Source: Prostheceraeus crozeri (Eukaryota > Platyhelminthes > Polycladida > Euryleptidae). From it: DNA of 64,000 nucleotides. The stretch is from assembly GCA_907163375.1 (NCBI GenBank), contig CAJQUW010015337.1:434001-498000 (forward strand), given 5' to 3'. The notes under the pieces were generated by a model, which had not been told where the DNA came from, did no database searches, and was given only the letters and a program-made list of their open reading frames with translations. Of this stretch, positions 21,751 through 34,027 are shown piece by piece (positions within the stretch are counted from its first letter, which is position 1; every line of letters begins with the position of its first letter). Made by a program: the position numbers and the translations under genes.

Positions 21751-24027
21751 CTTTCGCTCGGAGATTTATCAATATTTTTTTATTTCCATGAGGACCATTT
21801 TGACAGGACACCATTTTAAGTACATGAATAGCATGGATATTGATAGCCGAGTCCTCCCAGCATAACTCATGGGTATACGAGTAAATCAGGGTATTAGGCA
21901 ATTGCAGAATGCAGGTGAAGTAAGTTTGAAAATCAATGTAACTTTGGAAGTGAAAGAAATTATTGATTTTATGTAATATATTATTTATGAGTTGGAAAAA
22001 GCCAGGAATTTTTGAGATGTCAATTATTATTTTATGTTGATATCTACAAAATTTTTCGAGTACCATCCAGTAATCATCTTAAGGTACAAAAGACTAGGGT
22101 TAGTACAAGTTAGAAATATAAGGAATTTGAAAATGATCTTTACAATGAGATGATGATAATTTACAATTATGAAATGATGTGATAATTTACAATGATATGA
22201 TATGGTAGGATGTAGAAATGAACAGGTTGTACTGGATTACATATCTTTACATAGCAAAAATTGACCTGACAGGATTGATGAATTCTATGTTAGATGAGGT
22301 AGTGAAAAATGAGAAGTTATCATCAGTAAAAAAGGAAATCACGGTAACTGTCAAGTTCTGGTCTACTATTTATTTTTGGTTTATGTTTATTAATAATAGG
22401 TGCTTCACGTAGTCTTAAATTTGTATTGTCATGATCGTGAGCCAGAATGTCAATACTGATGTCGGAATATTGATATGATAACAGCTATGTTTTGAGGGCG
22501 TCAATGGCAAATTAGAGGGCCGCGTTAGCGGCCCGACAATTTGCCATTGACAGCCCGAAAAATGTAGATGTCATAATCATTGTATGCCATGTTGCGAAAT
22601 ATTTCTATGGTTTCATTTCCAGGCCATGAATTCCGGCCATGATTTCCGGGCCGTTAATGAATTTCTGGGCATTATCAAAGATATCAGTCTTATATACATG
22701 GTATACAATGTACTAATGAGACGTTCTAATATGCATAAATACGAAAGGTGAAGGATTCGCGGTGTGTTCTTTGAAGCAGACGTGAAGAGGTCGCATGGTA
22801 CTGCCAATATAAAATTCATCACACTTGTTGCAGTGGATTTTGTAGAAAATGTTTCTTCGGTTACATCATTTTCTCTGACAGCACCCGAAGAAATTTATTA
22901 GAAGCTGTTGGAAAAATGCATTCTGTTCCATGCTTGGCATTCCGAAAACGCCTAACAGGCTTCACCTTGTGATTTATTGGTTAATGTGTTCAAGTCACTC
23001 GAAATACCCACTTATTGCAACACCTCAAAAGTCAGATCAGCATTGTTAAGACATCAATTTTTAGATATTAGGCCCTACCATAAGGAAAATTTCTAATTTA
23101 CAAACAAAATAGTTGCATCAGAAAAGCTACAGTGATAGCAAAATACAAATCGATTGGTTACAAGGAGAGGGAAGTGAAACCACCATTAGTCGATCTGAAA
23201 TATTGATTCCGGCAAGTAGTTGTTTGAAGGTTTCATTTGAAATAATCGATGTGATTTTGGCGATTGACCGAACATGCTGCGAATTGTTTTTAATTAAGGT
23301 GTTCTTGATGGCTACAACGAATGAATAAAATGAACTAATCAAATCCTATGCATGCGCTGTCTACGATTAACCTTGGTTTTAGAATGGGATATTCATCGCA
23401 TTTTGTTTAAACGTGACCCACTTCTGTACTGAAATTCTCTTCATGTGGTGCACTGCAAAGTAAATATGCAGTAGAACATCACTTGATAACAATATGAACG
23501 TGCATTAATTCGGATGATTCCTATAGTAGCTTTGTCAGAAATGTGATTGTTTGCATTTTCCTGAAATATTTTTTACTAAAGGCATTAAAAATTCCCTTGT
23601 TCTTATTGTATTGATGACGCATCTATGACGTTTTTCACCTCGTTAAAACGCTCTAGGAGAAAAGTGCTCCTGTCTATCTTCAAAGTGATCCAGATAGGGG
23701 AATATTTTATTTAATTATATATTACTATTTCAATGATTTATTTCATTAAATAAATTCAGCAAAGTCATCAATAATAATATGACTGATTTTTGATAACGCT
23801 TTCTGGCGTCGACTACCGAAAATCAGTTAGTGTGTGCAGCAGTTCATGGGGCCGGCATTCTAGCCTGAAATATGCTTGAATTGTCTTTTAGTGTGAAGAT
23901 TTACTCACCGTGTTAGAGAAACATAAAAGGGCTGCACCCGATGTGCCGTTTGGGTCTCTGTTTCAAATAGTGTGAAAGTTGGCTCACGCATTGAATTCGA
24001 TAAACTTTCTGTCTCTCTCATTAACAG
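21751..24027. other. XPB intron stretch, no gene seen
   Basis: Apart from the hairpin at 22496-22556, I see no exon, repeat end or transposase-like frame. It ends in the pyrimidine-rich acceptor TTTCTGTCTCTCTCATTAAC followed by AG, directly before the next XPB exon. Confidence 0.6.
22496..22556. repeat. GC-rich double-stem hairpin
   Basis: GGGCGTCAATGGCAAATT pairs with AATTTGCCATTGACAGCCC, and nested inside GGGCCGC pairs with GCGGCCC around a GTTA loop. The 61-base structure is nearly perfect and stands out in AT-rich intron sequence. No gene or element could be tied to it. Confidence 0.85.
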
Positions 24028-24195
24028 GTGGCTGACAATTCGTTTGATCTCCCAGAAGCAACGGTTCTCATACAAATATCAGCTCACGGTGGTTCAAGAC
24101 GTCAAGAAGCCCAACGTTTGGGAAGAATTCTTCGAGCCAAAAAGGGCATGTCTCCAGACCAGTATAATGCATTTTTCTATTCTCTAGTGTCTCAA
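24028..24195 (+). CDS. ERCC3: XPB/ERCC3 helicase, penultimate coding exon
   Basis: Fifty-six residues, [20 protein letters not shown] through [10 protein letters not shown]. They include helicase motif V (SFDLPEA) and motif VI with the arginine finger ([19 protein letters not shown]), which complete the second RecA lobe. The acceptor is AACAG before 24028 and the donor GTGAGT at 24196; both ends are phase 0. The sequence follows on directly from TIFVSK in the previous exon, matching XPB with no missing residues despite the 19.3-kb gap. Confidence 0.97.
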
Positions 24196-25027
24196 GTGAG
24201 TGAAAATGATTTACGAAGACATTTGCTATTGTTTTTCGTATTCAAAATGCGTCGTTCGCTTTGTTATCAAATTCAGTTCTGTGTTTGAAACATGGTTTGC
24301 CTAGCTACATCAGGAGCTAAACACAACGTTTCTATTCGATGCAACAATCGGTCCCTTCATCAGTCACCAAAAGAGCAAAAAGGCAAATTTTTTCTTTGTT
24401 CATCATTTAAATGATATGAGATGTGATGATCGAATAAATACTCAATCGATCTATTAGATCGTGAATAGTGAGGAATGGCTTAGCTTTGACAGATGCATAG
24501 ATTATCGGCGGAGAGACTATCATTTAAAAAAACATACTGAGTTCCATTCATTTAGTTACGTAACTCATTTACTGAAGTTGAACCATGATTTCTTTCATTC
24601 CATCAGAAGCTCTCTATCTCCCTCTTTTTCTTGGAACAAAGATTTATCTGAGATCAACAATAGCATCAATAAAGATTGAGAAGCTAGAAGTTAACTTTGA
24701 TAAATCTTACTTCACATACTAGAAGAACACGTACGTATTATAATTTGATGAAAGGACTAGCACTGATATTAAATTTCACATTATTTTCATTTGATGTTTT
24801 TCGAAGGAAAATGAGGGTTAATTACTTCTTTAGTGCATGTTTATAAATATTCCTCAACTGACTGAATTTTGCCGAGGATGAATCTATCCATCAGTCCATA
24901 TTGCTACTTCACAGGAAGTAATTTAGTTTGCATGTAATTCTGTTAAGCCGTGTACATGTATTTGCTATGATGCATGCAAATTCGTATACATGATGTAAAA
25001 GTATAGCGAATCATTCCTGCTTTTCAG
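24196..25027 (+). other. XPB last intron (832 bases)
   Basis: It runs from GTGAGT at 24196 to TTTTCAG at 25021-25027. Nothing else was recognised in it. Confidence 0.9.
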
Positions 25028-25396
25028 GATACTGTTGAAATGCAATATGCCCTGAAGCGTCAGCGTTTTCTCGTAAATCAGGGATATGCCTATAAAGTGA
25101 TCACTCACCTATCTGGTATGGAAAGTGAGGAGCTCGCACTTGGAACGAAGCAAGAGCAAGGTGATCTGCTCCAATCAGTCCTCAGAGCAAGTGATGAAGA
25201 TGCTGAGGAGGAGGGTGCTGTAACTAACAATCCTAGCGCGCCTCAAACTAGTACCGGAGTGAAGAAGCCAGTTGTTCAACGTCGAGTTGGCACAATGGCT
25301 CAGATGTCAGGAGCTGATGATCGGTTGTATGTGGAAACTAAGCGTTCTAAAGAACCTAAACATGCTCATCCTCTTTTCAAAATGTTCAGACGCTAA
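25028..25396 (+). CDS. ERCC3: XPB/ERCC3 helicase, last exon
   Basis: It encodes 122 residues, [20 protein letters not shown] to [12 protein letters not shown], then TAA at 25394-25396. The conserved C-terminal blocks RQRFLVxQGY, FKVIT-like [16 protein letters not shown] and HPLFKxFR match animal XPB. The acidic stretch [10 protein letters not shown] corresponds to the DLDAEEE segment of human XPB. The following linker varies in length, as expected. No damage is seen, so the gene looks functional over the 365 residues visible. Confidence 0.97.
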   Translation, partial: DTVEMQYALKRQRFLVNQGYAYKVITHLSGMESEELALGTKQEQGDLLQSVLRASDEDAEEEGAVTNNPSAPQTSTGVKKPVVQRRVGTMAQMSGADDRLYVETKRSKEPKHAHPLFKMFRR

Positions 25397-25407
25397 AGCA
25401 TCTGTGC

Positions 25408-25413
25408 AATAAA
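25408..25413 (+). terminator. XPB polyadenylation signal AATAAA
   Basis: AATAAA lies 12 bases after the XPB stop codon, with a T-rich run at about 25432-25440 as a possible downstream element. Another AATAAA-like string lies near 25467. The 3' UTR is therefore probably very short. Confidence 0.65.
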
Positions 25414-28400
25414 CATGATGACATAAAACTATTTTTTTGTCATGTTACAGCTTGGAATGGGAATGGAAATAAACATAGGACCACTATGTATGGCTTAGAC
25501 TGCTATTTGAAAGTAGTGCGAATACTGACTGTTAGTTTGTTATAAATTTTAATGGCAAGCAAGTTGCTGTACTCAGAATAATAATAAAATGTATTATGTT
25601 ACATATTAATAATAGTAAATAATAATTATAACAGATAGCTAACTTTTGTTGACAGTAATGCGGCTGCGAAGCTCAGTTCCATACCTAACCATTCATAGGA
25701 CACGAATATGGTGAATCAAGTAGCCTAATACAAAACGACAATGATGAAGCGGAGATGAAATTCTAATTAGAGGATGATAGGAGTGGCCCCATTAACGGAC
25801 AGACCTGAACATTCTGATGTGAATAGCGATGATGATGTCAAATAGAATATGCATAGATTAGTGAAGCCTTAGTCTAAAACACGGTCATCAACGCAGATAA
25901 TGTGTAGGGAAACCGAACCAGTTCAATATGACAATTCTGAATATTGTCGGCCATTAACTTCTACTATTATCATTTATCTCGTGCCATGTAGTAGGGGGAG
26001 AGGCAAACCTTTTTGCTATCATTTAGGCAAGGAATTGTTGATATTGTACATGACAATGATACCGGATTCAATAGTGCATTTGTGCTTTCCAAATGAATGT
26101 CCGAATTCCACGTATTATAAGAGCGATATACCATTATAATGCTTATCTATCAAACATCTCTTATAATGAACTGACTGAGTGTTGTATTAACCACAAAGTA
26201 ATATAGCTATATAGTAGTGTCGACTCAAAAAGTGCACTGCATAGCGAAAATTTTTATATGAAAAGATTGTTTTTTTACGGTGATTAGGGCCCACGTTCAT
26301 GCGGTTCAAAAATTGAGAATTTTTTAAAAGGCCAAATTTTTGGAAGTTTATATACTGTCAACATGAAGCCTATTATACATAGTTTGAAACAAGTTGGATA
26401 TCAAAAGGAATGAATATTTGCTAACAAGCATATAATTAAGCGGAAATCTCATGAACATAATGCAATTCCTTCCAAGTAAAAGTTGAGATCTTCTTGGCTG
26501 GGATGTCGTTTTTAATCAAATTTTCAGTGTCTTAAAGTTAATATTGATCAGCTTATGATTATGATGCTTTGTTCTTTCAATGACAAGCAATTTATGATGT
26601 GATCACGCAGAAGAAAATGATATTATAATAAAGCTGAGATTATAGTAGTGATAACGAATCGAATTGCTAATGTAACAAACTATATCACCTCTCCAAGTTG
26701 TCATAACATGGAGCATTTGTGGATTACTATTCTTTATGTATTGGTATCATGATCAGTCAAAATCTCACAGGTGGTGCCGATGGTCTCGACTCAAGCTGCA
26801 TGCATATTGGGTATCTAATTAATGCTGAGTTGCTGCTCTACCTAATATACCTACTCTATGGTCTTTTAGCTGATAATGACCAGCTTACACTCATCGCTTG
26901 CATGCAGATTCCTTTTAGCATTATGAATTCGCGTAGAATCGTTTGTTGTCCAGCAGCATTTTAGTTCAATCTCGTATTCACATTCCTAATTAACCTAAGC
27001 ATCCATCGGATCATCTCAGTAAATATCCAAGCAATGAAACCGACAATTTGTTGTTCATAAAATATGACTCTGTATTTTACAAACACCGCCTTCGTAACAA
27101 AATTGAAAACAAAACAAGTTCGAAGCGCATGAACGCTCCTTAGTTGTATTTTTCAGGTACTGTATATTAATACGCAAATCGACGGACACAATGATCTACT
27201 CTTCACATACTTCTTGATCGGGCATAATCAAATACGTTTGTCATCAATTATTAGTGCCAATCTTCCAAAGACACATTAAAGTCAAACGCTAAAAATGCAA
27301 GTCTGTGTTTTTCTAATACAAGTTATCGAGCTTTCAACATCGGAATACTAGCACTCACTGTCCAAAAGATACTGACTTGATATCAGCACATAGACAAATG
27401 TCAGTCATGGAAAATGAGTACACAAGGAATTGAGATGAAGCACAGCTGCTGATATCTGAAAAAATTGGACTGCACACGCGACATCACTATCCTCGACACC
27501 GATGCTCATGATTACAAACAACATAACGTCTCCGTCTTCCTTTGTATTCTGTCTTTAAACACTATAACTTAAGACCACAAGGGTTCATAATACAATAACC
27601 AAAGAAAGGCGGAAAACATAGGGTGCTTCGTGCACATAATAACAATCTAATTCATTACGGCTCAAGGAAAACACAGATCGTTTATTCAAAACAAACAAAC
27701 GCGAAATTCTTACATTTCAAGCGGAATGATAGAGCAAAGAAGGATTAATCAATTAGTTTACATTTACATATATGGAAAACCTGATCACGTCAGAAACCCG
27801 ATGTTTCATGAGCACTATGCAAGCAACAAATACCAAATATGAAAGGGGCACTGTTCAGACGACATGGACGAAGTAATAGAATTTTCTCAGCAGATTCAAC
27901 CATTATGCAGGAAGCGTGTGATACATTCCTTTGGAGTGGCGGCGAGCCATAGTCGAAGACTTGACTAAATTGCTCGTTGAGATCGACAGGCAAAGGGCAG
28001 GTGGGCGGTGAAAGTCTGACAGTAAGCAATCGAATACAAATTGTAGGTGGGAAGGTAGATACGGTAAGCCTTCTGCTGACTATTCATTTTTATTGAAACA
28101 TAAAATTCGTCTTTGCTTACACCAATCACATAGACAATACAATAATAAATAGAAAAACGCACCGAAAGAGCAGAGGAGCTATCTTATTGGAGGAAGCAGA
28201 TAATTAATACAAGCTACCCCGATCGAGTTAACACCGAGAGGCCGATACATTCTGCCAATCAGTGTAACGAAGTATCCACAAAAAGGCAGACAGAAGGACA
28301 TGCTTCGGCTGGGAAAGATCATCTAGTGAGCAAATGCTTTTGGAGATCAATAAGAGCGATCAGCAATACTCTTGTCACAAATCGAAATCGACAAAATGGG

Positions 28401-31287
28401 CGACATGGCAACCGACTGAATTGTAACGAACAGAGATACAGTGATAAATGATTCATTTTTGTGAGTTTTTTGAGGTTTCAATAAAAATCAAATATACAAT
28501 AACATTACTAGTTAAAGTATATATACAATACCTGTACGGTAATCACACAAATGTACACTGACTTACAAACGAAGCGTTTATGTAAGATTGCTGAAAGACG
28601 CTGTACCTATCACTGGAGTGTCTTGAACAGGACAGACCTTGCACGAAACAAGAAAACTGGCAATATGTCCATATGGCTACAAAGCTTCTAAAATGATTCG
28701 TGTACTAAATGAGTCGGAAGTTAGGGCTCAACAAGCAATATAAATTAAAGATCGATTGTGGCATCTGCGGTAAAAGGAAGGGAGGAGGAATACCATGTAT
28801 GGACAGGACAAAATTGGACAGAGGTACTTTACATGCAACTACAAAATGCATCGATCAAAAATAATTTAGCAAGCGTTGATATTTTCTAATTTTGTTTTTT
28901 CTGATCATTGTAAAACCATTAACGAAATTCACTCACACAGCAAGCTATCAACACAAGCAAGAGATGTCTTTTAAAATAGAAATTCTGACAACAAACAAAT
29001 CTTGTGCATGATCCGCGAAACAGAGCGGGTCACACACGGGAACATCTGGCCCCTATGTTGCGGCAATGTTAATTCCCACTACGGGGATATTCGGCGAAGG
29101 AAGCGTTACAGAGTAAGACCGAGGCAGGAGCAGATTTCAGGAGCACCGACAAGTTTTCGAGTTATTTCAGTCATCTCAATACAACATAACGATAATTTAT
29201 CACAAAAACGATACATATCCATCGGCGGCACAATATTATTATGACTTCAAAATTGATCGTGATCACCAGTAGGAGATTGATAGCAGAAGTGCTCATCTGC
29301 GTGCTCTTTTCGTAAAAATATGACTAGTTATAAGTACCATACCATACAGAACATGAGTATCTGAATTGGGTGCATTGAAAATTATTTTCGTTTCGCGCTG
29401 GAAAAAAGAGCACGCAAACAAGGTGAGACCAGTGCAAAGGAAGAACCTTAATTATGAGGAGCTCAATTCAAAAAAACAGTTTAATACCTAATACATAAAA
29501 AGCAAGTTTCGATTTTCATTATGGTTTCTGTACAATGTCAAAATGAAACATAAAATGAATATGAAAGTTCACGATGTGTAATCTACATTGCACCAATGCA
29601 CATAACCATGGGAATTGAATTATACCAACAACAAAATGATCCGCGTTACCTGCGTTAATACAAACATGTAAGATACAAAACTATTAACAAGATACACTCG
29701 AAGAATGGCATTTGTGTTTGACCTACGTTGTCCTTCATGATATAAACGGCACCAAAGTACAGATGCACTTACAGATACTGATATTAGGTTGATCAAATCT
29801 CTGAGTTGAGGGTAGAAAACGTGAGGTTCAGCAAAATGTACACAGGAAATTATTCACAAGAAATATTTAACAATAGCACACATCTTTTCCATAAGGTGAA
29901 TGAGGTAAAAATGAGTCAATCATATGACAACCTAATATCATGGCAATGATTGAAGGCAAACGCATGTCAGTAATACATGTTTTGTCACTTGAAACATAGT
30001 GAAGACGTGTACTAATCAACTATACATGAAAAAAGCAAAGGCAAGGTGCCCACTGCAAGTATCACAGCTACATCTCTCTACATAATACAAAGCCGTATAC
30101 CAAAATAAACGAACCAAATAACATTTTTGGAGACCATCACTAGAACAGAAATTGTATTGCATCTGTTTACGTAAGGAAATTGCAAATTTGTTTTTTTAAA
30201 TATTTTTCATTTTTTTAATAAACAGCATCATGTTTCACAACATGGCACTGGGTTATCAAGAACGCAGTAGTAGAACATCAAAATGGACGTAAGAATTATC
30301 ACGACAATATCACGACCCAAGATCGATTAATCGAGCTTATTTGGCAAAGGAGAAGTAGTCATTTCACGATTGCGGACGTAAGGTCAATGGAAATCTGAAC
30401 TGATACGGAGAGGTACATATGTAGAAGAATAAACAAAAGCACAAACGTCAATTATGATCAAATAGAACTCTCTTTTGGCAGATTGTGCAGGCAGGTAGGT
30501 AGGCGACGACTGATTTGCACCGAGAAGAGTTGGCTCGGAGAATAAAAAATACCGTGGATACACGTAATCCGACGGGATTGGAAAGCCCAGGGGTTAGACC
30601 ATGTATACAGGAAAGTGACGCGGGCACGTCGGAAAACGTTTGGAAATTTAGGATTTTGGACGCGCGGTCGGCAGGATACAGCATGAAATGCGTGTGAACC
30701 CGCAGCACTTTACACTGTCTGTATTGTCTGTGTGATTGTGTGCACACTTGAGATGAGTTGGCGCACAAACACACAAAGGAATCGGGGAAAGCACTGTTTC
30801 GTTCAACGTACAGCGCAGATTTTGCCGTCGTTGGAAGCAATATTATGATAAATAAACGAATGTATGACATGTACACACGGGTGCACTATGGCAATAATGC
30901 GATTAAGGCGCAAGGGCACACAAAACAACATACAGACAATTAGCAGTCCTAATGAGATACGTTGAGGAAGAAAATAGAAAAATCGCTTTCACGATTGGTC
31001 CAGTCTCGTTGAATGCTGTAGAAACCGAACGGAATAAGCACACAGTATCCAATTAAATACTATCATTGGCTGTGGTTAGCATTAATAGAAACATTTCCTT
31101 ATAGTAGGAGCATGAACACTAAAAACAAGTTTGTGTGTAGAAATGTCGACTTGAATACTTATGTACAAGAATGCATGACGCATTTGAGGTCCACGGCACA
31201 CTGATGAAGAGGCTATCACAAGTTGTGAACATCTGAGACGGAAGTTTACGATTTGTCGAGTTGTATACTTGCGATTAAATCATCGCA
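25414..31287. other. Space between convergent XPB and GW182 genes; probable GW182 3' UTR in part
   Basis: No coding exon is supported. From about 27000 to 31287 the + strand is rich in A and C, so the - strand is T- and G-rich, as is usual for a long 3' UTR of the - strand gene. Candidate - strand AATAAA signals appear as TTTATT on the + strand near 27681 and 28089. No transposon ends were recognised. The split between UTR and true intergenic DNA cannot be set from sequence alone. Confidence 0.45.
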
Positions 31288-31398
31288 TTAGATATCGCCA
31301 GGAATAAGATGAGGTTCAGGGGGCAAAGCATCGCCACCAGGCATTCCAACGAAGTTATTAGACCATGCTGTGTTTGGGTTAAAACGCGCAGCCAAGGC
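31288..31398 (-). CDS. gw: GW182/TNRC6, last coding exon
   Basis: Thirty-six residues, ALAARFNPNTAWSNNFVGMP to PEPHLIPGDI, then TAA (31290-31288). The acceptor CAG precedes 31398 in phase 0, after a 63-base intron. This is the C-terminal end of the silencing domain. In human and fly proteins the region after the RRM is much longer and carries tryptophans that contact CCR4-NOT. Here only one W (TAWSNN) follows the RRM. Confidence 0.88.
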   Translation of the reverse strand, partial: ALAARFNPNTAWSNNFVGMPGGDALPPEPHLIPGDI

Positions 31399-31461
31399 CT
31401 GAAATGAGTTTCAGAAGTCATGACAAACACCAGATCATCTAAACAATGTCTTTTTATTTAC

Positions 31462-31668
31462 CTGAATCTCTTGTTGCAAACGCTGAGCCTCATTCTCAGT
31501 AATACTTTCCACTTGACCGAAATGCGCAGCAATGAGGCTTTTCTGTGCTTTGACAGCATCCTCAGGATTAGCGAAACGGATTAGAACCCATCCAGCGTTG
31601 AGATTGGGTTGCAGAGCTAATACTGGACCGTGTTGGGCAACCATCAATTTGATCAGATCCACAGTTAC
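31462..31668 (-). CDS. gw: GW182/TNRC6, RRM second half exon
   Basis: Sixty-nine residues from VTVDLIKLMVAQHGPVLALQ to AQRLQQEIQ. It contains the RNP1-position strand (AGWVLIRFANPEDAVKAQKS) and the closing helix and strand of the RRM. The human counterpart reads LRTLCxQHGPLITF ... RYSSKEEAAKAQKSL, so the match is clear. GW182 RRMs lack key RNA-binding aromatics and act as protein scaffolds. The acceptor is TTTCAG and the donor GTAAAT; both ends are phase 0. Confidence 0.95.
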
Positions 31669-32173
31669 CTGAAATGAAATAAAGATCACTAAAAAAATTC
31701 TAATACATGTTTTAAGAAATGATGATCGTTCTCCTACTTATGCATCTGCGCGAAGTTACAACGCATCTTGACATAATTGGTCTGAGCAAAAAAAAATAAG
31801 TAAGAATAAATATCACCATGATCACAATACCATGGTTGAATTAAGGATATTCATTAATAAATTTCGTATAGGCTACAAATTTCAGTGGTACTTTGATACC
31901 AATCTCTTCTGGCATGATTAATCGGGAGTTCATTAACGAAATTCCTATGACTGATAAATATAGGCTCGATATTAAGCAACATGTCAGGGTCCTCTGCTCT
32001 GAAAAACTAAGCTACAATTTCAACACTCAAAAATAACATGCTTTTAGTGCGCTTATCGATCAACATGCCATGAGAGAAGCTAGAAAAATATTAAGTCTAT
32101 ATGATAAATAAACGTGTGATATTTTCTACTGCAACATCATGTCAAAGCAGACTTGGGTTCACGTTTAACTCAC

Positions 32174-32307
32174 ATTGGAAGGCATATTGCGAATGAGGAT
32201 GCACGTAGATCCATACTGGTGATACATGGGTGAGGTTCCATTATATCCTCCGTGATGTCTTCGATGGTTAGGAGCGTATGGCCCACTGGGCGACTGTGGA
32301 CTGCGAG
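32174..32307 (-). CDS. gw: GW182/TNRC6, linker and RRM start exon
   Basis: It encodes RSPQSPSGPYAPNHRRHHGG, then YNGTSPMYHQYGSTCILIRN and MPSN. The last part is the first RRM strand (RNP2 position; human SNSLLVRNLTP). It enters with two bases completing a codon (g|ct) and leaves in phase 0 at GTGAGT. The Pro/His/Gly-rich linker between PAM2 and RRM is short and has no tryptophan. Confidence 0.92.
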
Positions 32308-32525
32308 CTAAAAATGCATTTCATCGGTGAAAAACTCAAGAAGCATGTGCAATGTACATGTATACTCGTGCATTCTTTGATATAATGTACTGTATACCGC
32401 TTTTCGCAAAGAAATCGATTCTATTTGTAGCTCGGAAGTCTCGTGGGATGTCCTAGAATCTATTTTTAGTAGCATACATTATAACAAATAAATTCCAGAA
32501 CAAATTTCTCAATCGTTCAACAACT

Positions 32526-33485
32526 GTGACGGATCGAAGAAAGCCTATTCCTCCTACAGTGCGAGCACAAGCAGCAGTATTGGTTGTAACGGGCATGAAT
32601 CAACGGCAAATAGCGGTGCAGATTGGTATTTCTCTGTCCTCAGTCAACTTAGCAATTCAGAAGTCTCGGACAGACTCATTCAACGATTCACCAAGAATTG
32701 ATCGTCCAAAAGCTTTAACCACAAGAGATGAACGGATTTTGAAGATAATGGTGATAAAGAAACCTGTTCAATGTCGTCGCCGGAGCAAAAAAACAAATCT
32801 CACTGCAAGAATGGCGAAGGTTCGATTAGAATTTGCTTAACGCTACTGTTACTATACTCAGTGGAAGATTGGGAAAGAGTAAGGTGGACAGATGAATCGA
32901 CATTCGAGCAATTTGGTACCCGTGTGAAACACATCCGAAGACCATCAAAGACAATGCACCATCCAGGGTAGGCTGTATGGTTCAAACCCTGCATGAAGCT
33001 TCCCACTGAAGCAGATGGTTTGGGGCTCAATGTCGTAAAAGGCCTCGCCGGCTTGTTTTTCCTGCCAGCGGGAATGACAATGAACAGAAAAACGTACCTC
33101 AACGTTCTTGAAGACAAACCTTGTTTGTACGTGATTGTCCGTAATGCTGTAGCACTGATGCATGATGGCGCTCCTAGTCATCGTGCCAAAATCGTCTCTG
33201 ATTGGTTGCGGTTAAATTCTGTCAATGTTCTCCAGTGAACTGGGAATTCTGCAGACTGTGATCCTATTGAGAATTTATGGAGTGTAGAAGAACTATGTAG
33301 CCCATCAGCTATGCAGCCAAAAAATACAATTGAATAGCAAAACTGTATCATTAGTTTGGAAAAACCAAGATTACTGAAGAGTACTGTGCTGGTTTGGCTC
33401 ATTCCATGGCTTGTCGTCCGACAGTCATCATCGAAAACAATGGCTATTGGACGCGTTATTGAATTTAAGAGACATAAACCACTAG
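32526..33485 (+). mobile_element. Tc1-type transposon relic
   Basis: The + strand frames show Tc1 transposase blocks. First is a helix-turn-helix start (QRQIAVQIGISLSSVNLAIQ), then WTDESTFEQFGTR with the first Asp, then LMHDGAPSHRAKIVSDWL with the second Asp. After a stop comes DCDPIENLWSVEE, the usual DxNPIENLW block. At least three frame changes or stops break it, and part of the middle is missing. Terminal repeats were not found, so the limits are those of the coding remnant. Confidence 0.88.
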
Positions 33486-33935
33486 GTTAAAATCATTTAC
33501 TATCCATAATTTTACATGAATGTATTGTATTTTGTGTGAATGTCCATTATGAATCAAATATAAATCAGCCTAGAAAAATAAATATTCTGTATTTTTAAGT
33601 GTTCCTCAATTCTTCCAAGAGATTGTACATTAAAGTACACTTGCACTTAAGATAATCAAAGAACATATTTCGCTAATATAGAATTAAATAACCACGCTTT
33701 ATCGTCAAGAGGGATTGAAACTAAAAATTCAATATGGAGGAAACTTCTTTTACACAATGCTACTATTAGGGAGAGGAAAACATTTGCTCTAAAATTTTGA
33801 ATATAATATCAATGGATATTCTATTGATATTATTGATTATATTTTGGATATAATATCAACAACCATTCAAAAAATGTAAGTTTTTGTTAGGAAACCAAGT
33901 ACACAAGATAGTAATAATTCTTTATACTTTATTAA

Positions 33936-33963
33936 TTTCGGCCTCCTATAGGGCCACCATCAG
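33936..33963 (-). ncRNA. Hammerhead-like core, left tail
   Basis: On the - strand, CTGATGG (33963-33957) is followed by TGGCC...GGCC and GAAA (33939-33936). Stem II pairs GGCC with GGCC. The seventh core base is G instead of A, which would be expected to weaken a hammerhead. Confidence 0.25.
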
Positions 33964-33999
33964 AGGCAGATGACTCTTATTCTAGGCATTATTCTGCTT

Positions 34000-34027
34000 C
34001 TGATGATGGCGTAAGAGGAGGGCGAAA
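34000..34027 (+). ncRNA. Hammerhead-like core, right tail
   Basis: CTGATGA at 34000-34006 and GAAA at 34024-34027 keep the hammerhead core order. The stem between them (TGGC ... GGGC) pairs poorly compared with the left arm, so this copy looks decayed. Confidence 0.25.

Larger units (their letters stand above)
4707..24027 (+). other. XPB intron, 19.3 kb, transposon-rich
   Basis: The intron runs from GTAAGT at 4707 to TTAACAG at 24021-24027. It joins two exons whose products are contiguous in the XPB protein (TIFVSK then [11 protein letters not shown]). Inside are the palindrome at 5109-5836, a hAT at 5909-7308, a Penelope-like copy, a mariner at 16586-18002, microsatellites, the TIR element at 19124-21626 and a GC-rich hairpin at 22496-22556. 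I found no host exon inside it. Confidence 0.9.
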
